Under the pieces are notes generated by a model that saw only the letters and a list, made by a program, of their open reading frames with translations, was not told where the DNA came from and ran no database searches. Below are positions 23,765 through 35,526 of a stretch of DNA of 64,000 nucleotides, one piece after another; positions within the stretch are counted from its first letter, which is position 1, and each line of letters opens with the position of its first letter. The stretch is from positions 44,619,452 to 44,683,451 of the forward strand of contig CM059972.1 of the NCBI GenBank assembly GCA_030490835.1, written 5' to 3'. The position numbers and the translations under genes are program-made. This DNA is from Annona cherimola (lineage: Eukaryota; Streptophyta; Magnoliopsida; Magnoliales; Annonaceae).

Positions 23765-25150
23765 TGTTCAATTCTCTTTGCAAGTGCACAAGTTATAGAC
23801 TGTAGTATTTAAAATATCGATCACATAGGGAACTTGGGACTTAAGATGTTATTTTCAAACACTTACATTAAACACTGAGATAATAAGGTAGAGTAGACAG
23901 AAATAGAAAAAAAGAAAATAGAATCTTGAGAACATAGAACGAGGTTTAGAATTCATGAGATGAGAGCATCTAGAGTCTAGCATTTCACATATGTCTTCTG
24001 TAATAGATACGTGAGATACTTATTTAATTTGGATATTACTTTTTAAAGGATAACTAACCCTAAATTATCCTTGTATCTTTTCTCGAAACTTGTAAGACAT
24101 GACCCTAATCTTCTTAGTCACCTATTCTTATAAGATTAAATCAACTAGAATCTATTAAGTTCTGTGATAGTTTGTGGAATTCATGAAAGTTATCATGCCG
24201 ATTCTCATGGTCTAGATTTTCAAATTTAATATCTTGATTATTGTATATTAGACTTCCATCTTTCAATTTCTTCACATAATATATGAAAATCATTGTTAAA
24301 ATGCGAGCTCAAATGCCAAGTAAGCATTAAATTTATAAAATATTAAATTAACACACAATATCCTTCATAAATAAATCAAAACTTTAAAATCTGCTACATT
24401 ATACGTATGTTATATCCTAAACCCTAGATTAAGGGTTTAGCTTGACATATTTATGACCAACTTAAAATAATTTTAAAATAAAATTGTATATCAAATCCAT
24501 CATAAATAAGATAATATAATCAATGAAAAGAAGAAAGGAAAAATTTGTTGATTAGAAGCTTCAATGGTATCTTGAATGCTCTAAGCAACTCACCGCCTTG
24601 CTTTTGGCCTTATACTCTTTGCCTTCTTTCGCTATTCTAACTCCAAGGATGTTTTAAGATCCCATGAAGATCCTCAAAACCTTGTGCAAAATGAACTTGA
24701 AACACATAGATATGCACAACTAAGCACCAACATGGCCTAGGCGGTGTTAGTCTACGGTTCAACACAGTCGCTCAGCAGTTTTGAGGTTTCAACATCTGAT
24801 TCACCCTAATCCGTGTTTAAACTTTCATGAAACATTCTAAGAAGTTTTGATCATTGTTTTACCTTCTTTTAATTCTTTAAAATCATCAAATTGAGTGAGT
24901 CTTGATCATCATGTCTCAACTCTCCAAGAATTGCATGAGGATTGCTTCGATTTCTCCTGATATTGCACATATTAATTAATCGTGATTGTTTTGTGTTAAA
25001 TGAAGCTAAATCCATCAAAATTTAACTCAAATTATCTCATTTAATCATATTTTCATCCAAATATCATTATAAATATATAATATAAAAATGGCTTAATACT
25101 TCCCAAATATCATTCTAAATATATAGTATAAAAATAACTTAACACTTCCC
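23765..25150 (-). repeat. Athila-B LTR copy
   Basis: It begins TGTTCAATTCTC and is co-linear with the LTRs at 29242 and 34533. It includes the ATATCTTGATTATTGTATATTAGACTT block and the telobox-like CCTAAACCCTAGATTAAGGG (24415-24434). Its right end is not sharply defined and 25150 is an estimate. The orientation is opposite to 13079-14406. It contains no genes. Confidence 0.6.
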
Positions 25151-25315
25151 TTTCCTACCTTCTTTTCAGACTTTCCAATTTGACAGCACTCGTTTCCTCC
25201 CCTTGATTACTTGTCATTTGGATTCTGTCAAACATCTGCCATTTCTTCTTCTATTTACCTATTCCTTTTGTTATATTGTCATTATCTCAAAACCATTAAT
25301 CCCTCTCACGTTGGT
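25151..25315 (-). other. Flank of solo LTR, possible LINE ORF1 tail
   Basis: Pyrimidine-rich DNA that continues at 26907 once the solo LTR and one TSD copy are removed. On the minus strand the combined stretch encodes Lys/Arg/Gly-rich peptide, as in the variable C-terminal part of plant LINE ORF1. This identification is weak. Confidence 0.25.
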
Positions 25316-26901
25316 TGATAACTCATAAAAATACGAGTTATCATGGCCTATTTCAGACTATTTTTGCTTGTTAGTCCGAGAGATTAGGTTTAGTTTGCAT
25401 CCATTTAGCTAAATTTTCACTCGCTTTGCATTTTAGGAACAATATGTAGTTTTTATGCATTTCTAGTATAAATTAGGCATTTTTAGTTCATTTATTTAGT
25501 TTCATTCATTTTTACAGGAAGGACGGAGAATTACAGGCACGCGAGTGAGTCGAATGCAGAATAGAGCCAAGTGAAGGAGCATGGGGTTGGCACCCAGGCG
25601 CCATTCTACAGGCTTTTGCTAGAATCTCCAACACCTTACACAATAAATTGCATCCAGGAGTTGGCGCCTAAGCGCCACTTCATTAACATGCAGACACGCC
25701 CAGATGAATTTTTAGGTCAAAAACTTCCATAGAGTTGGAGCCTAGGCGCCAAGGCATGAACTCCTAGGGAATTCAGAGAGGTTTCAAAGTCACCCAGCAC
25801 ACAGAGAGTTGGCGCCTAGGCGCCACTACGCATCCATACGCGCGGGTTTCTACTCGTATGCTGCGCAAGCTACCAATATAAATAGATCTCTTAGGGCTGT
25901 GTGCTGGGGAGAGTCATAGTAGGGTTCTGTAGGTTATAAAGGAGGGAGGCGTGGAGAGAGCTGCTAGAGCAGCCGCACAAAGAAGGAAAAGAACCCGTTT
26001 CCAGCGCAAGCAAAAGAGGAGATCCGATCTTGTTGGGGGAAACTTCTGAGATTTAATTTTCTCTTTCCTTTCTCTTTCTTTTTCTCTGTGTTCTTGGAGA
26101 TGATTGTAACTTGATTTTAATGGGAATTGAAGTCATGTTTATGGGCTGAACCTTCCTATGGTGGGAGATATGTAGGATTCGAACTCATAACTTATGATAT
26201 TTGGTTTTCTTATTCTTGAATTGATAAAACTGTTGTGTTGTGACTTGTTTTACTTGAGATTGCCCTTATATATCATACTTAATGCATTTACAAGCTTTGC
26301 AACCTTGTGGATTGATCTAATATTCAGATTCATGCTTGGAAAAGTAGGATTTGAATAAGATCTATATATAAGGCACAGGTATTCTAACTCATATTGTGTT
26401 AGATGTTAATATGGATAGGAATTACCTATTAACCCTATATAATCATGATTAGGTTATATAGTTATCAACCTTGTTTTACTTGTATGCATGGGAACATAGC
26501 ACATAACTAAAACTTGGTTAGGTTTGTATGTGTTGGAAGACATATATGAATATGAATGAACCTAGATTAGTAATCTCTGCACAACTAACTTAAATGGAAC
26601 CAAATGACATAGCTATGATTCAATGACTTCATATTCCCACCTATCTTGATCATCTCAAGGCATTCTCGGCAATATCCATCTTACCTTGGTCATTTACTAT
26701 TTTCATAGTTTACTTTAATTCAGTTCTTTGATACAACTACTCCTTCATTTTACCAATTTACTTAGACAATTAAGATTTAAGGTGCTAATCCGTTTAACAC
26801 AATCCTTGTAGGAACGATACTCTACTCACTTTTTATTACTTGATCGACACGTATACTTGTGTTAAAACGAGCATTTTAATAGACATATACGCAGCTCTTC
26901 A
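25316..26901 (+). mobile_element. Athila-A solo LTR with TSD TTGGT
   Basis: A 1,586-bp LTR runs from TGATAACTC to GCAGCTCTTCA. It is flanked by TTGGT at 25311-25315 and TTGGT at 26902-26906. It is the reverse orientation of the LTRs of the 35527-44839 element, sharing its start (ACGAGTTATCATGGCC) and its end (CGAGCATTTTAAT..ACATATACGCAGCT). It carries several GGCGCC(T/C)AGGCGCC palindromic units at 25585-25830. No internal domain is present, so it is the product of LTR-LTR recombination. Confidence 0.93.
25877..25885 (+). promoter_or_regulatory. Athila-A LTR TATA box
   Basis: TATAAATAG followed by ATC(T/C) is conserved at the equivalent position of all three Athila-A LTRs (36518-36527 and 44120-44129 on the minus strand). 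It lies just downstream of the GGCGCC array. Confidence 0.6.
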
Positions 26902-26906
26902 TTGGT

Positions 26907-27480
26907 CTAGTTTGTTTTTTCCTTTTGCTATTCTTACTTTAGAACCTGTTGCCCCTTCCTCCAACCCTATTTCTGATGTTCCCCCTTATTTCCATAAGTA
27001 CCCTTGCTTTTAAATCTACAACCGTCAACATTATATGAACCCCTTGCTTTCCTCTTGCCCTTTCTACTAATTGCTCCAAGCCCATAAAATTCCCCAACCT
27101 CTCTTCCCCCACTTTTGTTATATCCCTTTATATCCCCCCATTCCTTCAATTCCCTCACTTTAATATCCTTTTTAGTAGCCCTTTCCTTCCTTAAAGTTGT
27201 CTCCTCCATACCTTCCCCTAACCTTTCATTACTCCCCTCCTAGCTCCCTATATTTCCCCTTCATAAGCCACTCACATCCCTTTCTTCTTCTATACCTTAT
27301 TCATTATTTACTAAACTTTCTTTCCTCATCTCTTGCCATATATTCTCTTTTCCCTCTGCCATCCTTCCTTGATGCCAAATGCATTATAACTTACTAGCGT
27401 GCTCCTTGCTTTTACTCATGTTACTAGTTCCTCTTCTTCCGATCCTTATCAAATAGTCCACCTAGGGATGCAACTCAGTT
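26907..27480 (-). pseudogene. Possible LINE ORF1 C-terminal remnant
   Basis: At 26967-27209 the minus strand is open for 80 codons and encodes a Lys/Gly/Arg-rich peptide starting MEETTLRKERATKKDIKVRE. This composition resembles the linker of plant LINE ORF1 proteins after the zinc knuckle, but there is no diagnostic motif. The region is strongly pyrimidine-rich on the plus strand, so composition alone could explain the open frame. Confidence 0.25.
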
Positions 27481-27916
27481 CGGGCAGGTTTGGTTTTGCC
27501 CATAAAATACCATTCAAAATTCGGTTAGGGTCGATTATAGGGGCTGGGTATCCAAAACCGACTTGAATTTTAGATACCTATTTCATTTCACATAACCTAT
27601 CAAGTTATTTGCCACATAGCTTATCATATAGCCTATCAGTTCTCCCACCCTTATCATATTAGAGTTGAATTCCCCTAAAATGCCTTAACTTTTTGCTTCT
27701 CCCGTTCTCTCTCGATCCTTCTGGAACTCTAACCCCAGAGCCACACCGCCATATCTCTCTCCCCTCTTTCGGCTGCGACACTTCCTTGATCAGGCAACCA
27801 ATCTTTCTCGATCCATCTCTTCCCCTTTTTCAACAATTCCTTGATTAGTTGGTAACCAATCTTTCTCGATCCATCTCTTCCCCTCTTTCCCTTCCATTCA
27901 GTTCTGCAATCGCCTT
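27481..27916. other. Unclassified DNA with a short tandem duplication
   Basis: No gene is seen. A direct duplication of about 55 bp lies at 27785-27890 (unit AACCAATCTTTCTCGATCCA plus following sequence). The stretch 27470-27600 is partly similar, in reverse, to 53250-53400, so both may be copies of one undefined repeat. Confidence 0.4.
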
Positions 27917-30114
27917 TGTTCACAATCTCACCACAAGCGCACGGGTCGTAAATTATATTGCTCCCAAGTTTATGGCAAAACCCAAGAGGAGAAGGGTGAA
28001 TTAGGATCTTTGAAATTATTTTCAGTGTATTAAATATAACTTTTTTTTACTAAGTCCCCTTAAATGAAAGACGTGGAGAGTGGAAGAGCAAATAAAGTAG
28101 ATATAACAAACACATGAAATTATAGTGGTTCCGAACAACCCTCCCTACTCCACTCCTCTAAGAACATATTCTTGTGCCTTGGGTTTCACTATATCAATGC
28201 AATTAGAATTAGAGCCCTTGCTCTTTTCTAGATTCTAGCTTTAGGGGGCCTTTACTGTTTACACACAAGTAGATAATGAGTCACACTCCATTCACACACT
28301 AATTGCCTTCACTTGGTCTTAGTCTCCAACACCAAATCAAGTGGAATCAGCAGAACAGTAAAGAGAAATAAAAATCTACACTTTACAGATGTGTAGAAAA
28401 GTTTTCAGCTCAAGAAAGAACTTGTAGAAAGAATAGATGAAAGGATTCTTTAGCCCTTCTAATAAATGACACAGTGCTTCTTGGAAATTTCTTTAATAAG
28501 CACTTGAATACTTGTGAGTTGGAAGGTGGAAGCTTAATCACTGCTCTAGTTAACCAAGAGGCAAAGTTCTTCTTGGAGAAAGAAATCTGAACGTTTGGTG
28601 GTAGGTGGTACGCACTTAATGACCCAACGTTCAAATTTTTCTGACCGTTGCGATCCAAGTCCCACTTAGAGTCAATTTTGGGTGCGACTTCACCTAATTC
28701 ATAGACTGGAGTTGACTTAGGTTATGAATTCGATATTCAACTCTTCAGTCTCAAGCTCCGCTTGGGATCAACTTGGTCTCAGCCTTAACCCAAGTCATAG
28801 GTGAAGTCAACTTGGGTTGCGACTTCACACTCCATTTAGCTCTTTAGAACTTTTGTACTTCACTATCTTAATCCCATAGTATATGTGTCCTTGTCTCCTC
28901 ATATTTTAGCTTCAAAATCTTTCATTTGTGCAAATATACTTTTGTACTTCTAGATCATTGAGCTTGGTCATGCCCACTTGAGAACTCATTGATGGGCTTA
29001 CGTCTTGAATCATATCAAAATGATATTGCTTGAACCACTCTTATTATTCTTAGGCTTGAATCTTCTTGGTTTTAACCTTCTTGTACCCAAGTTGAAAGCT
29101 AGGGTCGACTTGGTTTCCAACTTAACTCAAGACGCATGTTAGAGTCGACTTTATCTGCGACTTCACCCAAGTTACATATTGGAGTCAACTTGGGTTGTGA
29201 CTTGGCTTCATCAAACTTAGCATCGGACCCTTGAAGATGATTGTTCGCAATCTCACTGCAAGTGCACGGGTTCTAGATTGTAGTATATAAATTATTGATC
29301 CACAGGAAATTTGGGACTATAAACTTTGCTTTTAAACGCTTTCGTGACGGATATAAAATGAAATAGAAAAGTATGAAGAGACTATAGTAAATAAAATAGA
29401 AAAGAAATAGAAAAATAGGAAAAGAAAAGTAAAAACTAGAACGAGTAGAGAACAAGAGTACAAGTACCTAGGGTCTAGGATTTCACATGCGTCTTTTGAA
29501 ACGAGTAGTGGTATAACGATTTAATCTGGATATTGTTTGTTAAAAGAGAACAAACCCTAATTTATCATTGCACCTTCTCTCGAAACCTACAAGGCATACC
29601 CAAATTTTCTTAACCACCTATTCTCACGGGATTAAGTTAAATAGAATCCATTAAGTTCTGTGGTTTGTTCATGAAATTCCTCAAGGTCATCATGCCTATT
29701 CTCATGGTCTTAGATTTTCAGGTTTAATATCTTGATTATCGTATATTACGTTTCCACCTCTCGGTTCCATCACCTAATATACGGAATCATGCCAAAGTAC
29801 GGGCCCATGTACAAAGCAAGCATTAAAATCACAAGATATTAAATTAACAACAATATCCACCATAAATAAATTAAAAACCCACACCACGCTATATTATACG
29901 CATGCTACATCTTAAACCCTAGATTTAGGGTTTAGCCAAGCATGTTTAAGTCCAAAATAAAATTCAAATTCAAATTCAAATCCATGTTAAAGAAGATAAT
30001 TAAAATTAAAAAGGGAAAATATAGAAAGGCTTATTGATTTGAAGCTCCCAATGGTGTGTCGGCTGGTCCCCACAACTCGCCAGTCCGCCTCTTGCCCATG
30101 CTCTCCACTGCCTT

Positions 30115-30152
<38 letters not shown>
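30115..30152. repeat. (TC)n microsatellite
   Basis: About 19 uninterrupted CT/TC units inside the Athila-B LTR. The short open frames on both strands here are made of Ser-Leu or Arg-Glu repeats and are artefacts. Confidence 0.95.
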
Positions 30153-30154
<2 letters not shown>

Positions 30155-30443
30155 AATTTTTCTCCTCAAAATTCTGTGTGGAATTTTCCTCTCCCTGCTC
30201 GTTAATTCTGTTGCATTCTCTCAATTTATAATAGCGGATTATCTTGCTCTGTGCAAGCTACGGATTGCGCAATTTGGATTACGCACGTTGGACGGCTTAG
30301 GTTGATTACTTTCTGTACAATCTGAAATTGCACATTAATTTTTTCATCGTTTACTAATCGCCTGCCTCGATGGAATTTTGGGCCACTTATTATATTCATG
30401 GATAGCAAGATGAAATATGGGAAAACTAAAATTAATTGCTGAA

Positions 30444-33250
30444 TGTGAAACCCCAATCTTAGACACGTATATAAAACCCTAGGGTTGTAAACCCTAGGTT
30501 ATATTTGGAAAATTTACATTCATGGGTATGAAAATATGTGGGAATAGAGGTTAAATAATTATTTATGAAATTCGGATGAATAGTGTACGTGAATAGTAAC
30601 CTTTGGATTAAGACACGTGATTAAGAGTGGTCCAAGATCTATCAAAAATCATGAATCAAGGGTCAAGATTAAACGTCATTTGGAGATCAAAAAGTAGCTT
30701 TACTTTTTCATTAATTTCCTTTAACATTTTAATTAAATTTAAATAATTAAAAATAAAAATAATTATTAAAAATCAGAGCTACAGCAGGGGTGTGCAGGTG
30801 TAGGGGGAGACTTTTGAGCCAAATCCAATGGCCCAATTCCATCCTCATCAAAGATCAATGGATGAGATTGAATTAGCCTAAATTAAATAATTTTAATAAA
30901 TTAAAAAAATAAGGAAAATAGGGCTGCATAGGGTGGGATGAAGCAGGCCTAGGGTGGCTGCACAAATCTCCATGCATTTTTAGAAATTATAAAAAAATAC
31001 ATTTTTATAATTAAATACCTCAAGTCAGGGGGTAAAATCCAATTTTGTGAAAATTCAAAAAGTATAAATAGGGGGCAAGGAGGACGTCCAAAGGCACTCC
31101 AAGCTTGATAAATTCAAGCATTACCACCCCCAAAATTCGTTTTAGCCTTAGGGAGAGAAGGAGAAAAGGAAAGAGAGAGAAAGAGAGGAGGAGAGGAGTT
31201 CTCCACTTGAGGTAAGTGATTTCTTCCCAAATTTCTTTTAGGTTTTAAGTAAAGTAAAATCATGCTTAGCTAATGCCTAAGCATGAGAAAATATGTAAAG
31301 TTATAATGATTAATTATAATTATGCCGAAACATCGAAAATTTGGAGCAAAGATGGAGCATTCGGGAAGATAGCATCTAATATGTGAAAATAATGCTCCAA
31401 ATTTGATAAATGATGATTTTGAATGTATGAATATTATAAATATGATGTTGGAATAATGATATATTAATTTCATGATTTTTGGAATTAAGGATTATGCTTA
31501 AGTGAATTTATGTTGATTTTTAGTATATGGAGAAAATGATTTATTTAGCCAAGTAAATGATGATAAATTCAAAATGTATGAAATTTTTCATGATATACTA
31601 AGCATAAGCTATGTCATGGTATTTTTTATTTTTGGAAGAAATGTCAATTTTTGGAACCCATGAATAGTAACCCACGTTACTGTGAACAGTAACCTTGGGT
31701 GAACAGTAATCGTGAACAGTAATCTGCTACAGTAAGTTGCTGCAGTAATCTGCTGCAATGATTTGCTACAGTGACATGAACAGTAAAAGCTTGATTTTGG
31801 GAAAAATTGAGATTTATGTTTATATTTTATGAGGATATATTGATGAAATTTTTAAAGAATTTATGGATAAAAATCCATATAAGGAGGTAATGACCAAGTG
31901 TATTTATAAGATTAACCTCTATAGAAATGAGGTAGTGGATGATTATAAAGCATGCATGGGAAGTAAACTAAGACATGATATGATATGGATAAAATATCAT
32001 TTTTCCTTGTATAGGAAAAGGAAAGGAAAAGGTGGAAGACATAGACTGAGGTGGTAAGCAAGCTATATGCTTTCTAAAATATTTTTAAATGATTGCAAAT
32101 TGTTTGCTCACATGTTTTATGAATTATATTTAAGGATGATCATTCCTATAATGTTTTGATATGATAAATGTTTATGAGTTTTTATGAAAAGTCATGCTGG
32201 CATATTGATATCATGTGATATTCATGGACATGTGCACATGTATGATGTATAATGAAGAGGCTTTGGTGGAGGTAGAAAGCGGATCAGAGGGTCCCCCTTC
32301 ACTATTGCCGAGTTGTATGGGTTGTGCGCCGACGACGTCCTCCCCAGAGGTGGAGGCAAAGGAATGTTATGTGTGAATGAATGCATTCCATTTTCATACA
32401 TGGATTGAAAAGTAAAGCATGGATTTGAAATGATGTTTTTAAGGGATTGTGCAAATAATTCTCTACATGAGAATGACAAATCGCCTGGTGTAAGAGGTAT
32501 ATAATGCCGGGGGAAATCAAAAATCATGCATGTAGGAACCATGTAGGCGTCAAGAGGAAGAGAGGTTCCCCTTGATGAGGCCAAGTCGGAGACAGCCGGC
32601 GTATTGGACCATGCTATGTGAGATGTTCCCTGAGCTAGCGTACCCGTACACGAAGGTTTATGTCAGGAATGGAAAGGAAGCATTTGCACATCCAATGTTT
32701 ATGAATGATTTTATGAAAAGGTTTCTGTGCATTTGATAGTTGATCACTTGGTAAGTGTCTTCTATCGAATGGAGAGAAATGCATTGACAAATGGTTTATA
32801 TGAATAATTTTCATGAATGGTTTATGAAAAGATTTCCAAGAATGGTTTACGAAAAGGTTTCTATTCCGTTGGTAGTTGATCACTTGGTAAGTGTCTTCTA
32901 TCAAATGGAGAGAAATGCATTTAAACGAAAGAAAAATGCTTGTTTATTGAGTTTTGACTCATGTTTTGTTTTTCCAACCTCAGACAGGTGTAGGGAAAGC
33001 CAAGAGATGGAGGACATGTGTTGCTAAAGGAAAAGATGAATCTACAAAGGTTAGTAGATTTTTTGTATGCATAGATGCCCTAATAGGATATGTTGAGAAA
33101 TGACATAAGTTGTATGAAATTATGAAGTTAAGAATAATATGAGAAGTTGATGATTTATGATGAGTATATGTTTATGTGATGAAAGAAAATAAAAGAAATG
33201 AAAAAAAAACTGGAGTAAGGCTTCTAGGCACCCCGGTTCAGGGCGCCACA
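30444..33250 (+). mobile_element. Innermost layer: Tekay-type solo LTR, TSD CTGAA/CTGGA
   Basis: A 2,807-bp LTR runs from TGTGAAACCCCAATC to GGGCGCCACA. The flanks are CTGAA (30439-30443) and CTGGA (33251-33255), one mismatch. The first 2.3 kb is co-linear with 17047-19497. It holds a GAACAGTA-rich cluster at 31670-31790. A GAGA-rich leader around 31150-31200 is followed by GAGGTAAGTGA, which looks like a splice donor. No internal domain is present. Confidence 0.8.
31063..31072 (+). promoter_or_regulatory. Tekay-type LTR TATA box
   Basis: TATAAATAGG occupies the same place as CTATAAAAGG at 17848 in the sister LTR. Both are followed by AGGACGTCC/GGACGTCC and a GAGA-rich leader. Confidence 0.5.
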
Positions 33251-35526
33251 CTGGATGATAAATATGTAGCTTGAACGCTACATGAGCTGCATAATCTGGA
33301 CGGTCTTGATCGGTGGTTGATGTGGCTGGAAAAAACTGAAATTCTAGACGGTCCATATGGACAGCTTGATGAACGACTGAAAATTCTTGTGGAAAATGGA
33401 CGGTTGGATTCTGAATTAAAGATGGATGTTTGCTCATCTTCGATTATTTGGATGGCACATGTATAAATAGCTGGTGCATATTTTTGGACGGTGGAGATCA
33501 TCCTGATGAATGGACGCGATGATCTTGCATGGTTTTGAAATAGACAATCTGGACGGTTGATTTGTGTGGCAGCTTGGATCAATCAACGGCCTCGATGTGT
33601 TTTAATTGTTGGATGCTGATGGTTAAATTAATTTCTGATTGAAAAGAATGTACGACAAGGCTGCATGATTTTGGACGGTGATTGGATGGCTTGGATTGCT
33701 ATTTTGCATGGCTGGGCATGATTTTGCCGGATGAGATGAATGGCTGATTTTTGGCCATTGATTTTTGGTGGGCTACACGTGAAATTTTCTTGACAGCATG
33801 TATGTAATATGGAAGGTGAAAAATCTGGTTGGATTTCCACGGTTATGGACGGTTCAAATTTAATTAACTGGACGTTGATAATTTTGTGGGGTCAGCTCTC
33901 GAACGTGCAAACCTGCATAAAAAAATATTTAAATCATTAATTCATCAAAAATCATTAGTGGGTTATCATTATAAAAATTATTTCAAGCCCGTTTAATTTC
34001 ATGACAACAATTATAATGTAATTTCAAGCCAAAAGATTACAAAAATTATTTAAATAACTTGAAATTAATATTTAATACCCAAATGTTGCAAAACCACATT
34101 TTAGATCAAATTTCACATTAAACTCAACTAATTACCCACCAAATTGGTATAAAATTGCCAACAAAATATATTATTAATTTCCACTTATCAATGATTCAAG
34201 TTGCTGACAGAGTCGATTTGGGTTGCGACTTGACCCAAGTCACATGCCAAGTCAACTTCGGGTGCAACTTCGCCTGCTCACGCGTCCACATTGTCAGCTC
34301 TATTAAAAAATAGCCCTTTGAAGTCGATGCTAAAGTCGACTTGGGTATCAACTTGACCTAAGTCGATGCTCGAGTCGACATGGCATGTGACTTGACCTAC
34401 CACGCTTTGATTCTTAAAAAACTTTGAACCTTAAAACATCTTATACACAAGTTAGTGCCTTGAAACTTCTCAAATTGCATTGTTAATCTTCAAAACATGG
34501 TTTGTACTTAATTTGTTATTCGATTTACAACAAATTGTAGTATATAGATTATTGATCCACAAGGAATTCGGGACTTAAGACTTCATTTTAAACACTTTCG
34601 TATCGAATGTGAAGAGGATAAAGTAAATAGAAAGAAGAAAATAAAATTTAGAGTTGAATATTAGAAAGCAGGGATAAGAGTACTTAGGATCTAGGGTTTC
34701 ACGTGCGTCTTTTGCAATGAGTAGTGGTATGATTATCTAATTCAGATATTATTTGTTAAAGGAGAACAAACCCTAAATTATCCCTGCATATTCTCTCGAA
34801 ACTTACAAGGCATAACCCAAATCTATTCTTAACCACATATTCTCATGGTATTAAGTCAATCAGGATTCATTAAGTTTTATAACCGTTTGTAGAATCCTCA
34901 AGGTCAATTTGCCTATTTTCATGGTCTTAGATTTCTAGGTTTAATATCTTGATTATTGTATATTAGACTTTTACGTTTTGATTCCATCACCTAATATATA
35001 TAAAATCATTGCCAAAGTGGGAGCTTAAACACTAAACAAACTTTAAATCATGAGATATTAAATTAACATCAATATCCATCATTAATAAATCGAAACCACA
35101 CACCACACTACATTGTACGTATGATACATCCTAAACCCTAAATTTAGGACTTAGCTGAGTATGTTTAAGTCCAAAATAAATTAAAATTCAAACTCATCTT
35201 AAATAAGCAACAAGTATCATCCAGGAATCAAATTTCTACATTACATGGATCTATCTCCCAGACTCCGTGTTCTACGGCTTCTGATTGCACACTATATCTA
35301 TCCAAAGGGAGGAGGTCGAAACCAACTGAATCCGCGAGAGGCCGAGATCCTATGGAAGGTGGCAAATCGGGTAAAGGTCAGCTTACCCGCCTTGTTGTTG
35401 GAAGCGTTGGCTTTGAAGAAGGAGAATCCACGAGGCGTGCTGCCCTTTGGGACATGGATCACCAAGATCATGCATTACCTTAGTGTTGACTTGGATGGGG
35501 AGCCATTCGAAGTCTTGAAGCCCACC

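Larger units (their letters stand above)
29242..34190 (-). mobile_element. Third layer: Athila-B solo LTR, TSD ATGAT
   Basis: It starts TGTTCGCAATCTCACTGC and ends CCACTTATCA. It is flanked by ATGAT at 29237-29241 and ATGAT at 34191-34195. Without the inner insertion it is about 2.1 kb. Positions 33298-33860 contain at least six GGACGGT heptamers. No ORF of Athila type is present between the ends, so it is interpreted as a solo LTR. The right part (33256-34190) was assigned mainly from the matching TSD. Confidence 0.7.
27956..34532 (-). mobile_element. Second layer: sirevirus-type LTR, TSD AATTA/AATTG
   Basis: It starts TATTGCTCCCAAG (family TGTTGG(G)TCCCGA) and ends TTTACAACA (family TTTCCAACA). 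The flanking pentamers are AATTA (27951-27955) and AATTG (34533-34537), one base different. The LTR body is 27956-29236 plus 34196-34532 and includes the AAGTCG palindromic array and the conserved CCCTCCCTACTCCACTC block. It is interrupted by another LTR at 29242. No internal coding region is seen. Confidence 0.75.
27917..35213 (-). mobile_element. Outer layer of nest: Athila-B LTR split by a sirevirus LTR
   Basis: The LTR start (TGTTCACAATCTCACC) occupies only 27917-27955. The rest of the same LTR resumes at 34533 (AATTGTAGTATATAG) and runs to about 35213, where it is cut off against the sirevirus-like envelope ORF. The two pieces join to give the sequence expected from the intact LTR at 29242, which carries ATTGTAGTATATA at the equivalent point. 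Confidence 0.7.

Noticed and set aside
29987..30305. Open frames around 30115-30152
   Set aside because: Ser-Leu and Arg-Glu repeats from the (TC)n microsatellite.
33120..33582. Overlapping minus-strand open frames in the nest
   Set aside because: They span the junction of two LTRs (33250/33256), so they cannot be an ancestral gene.
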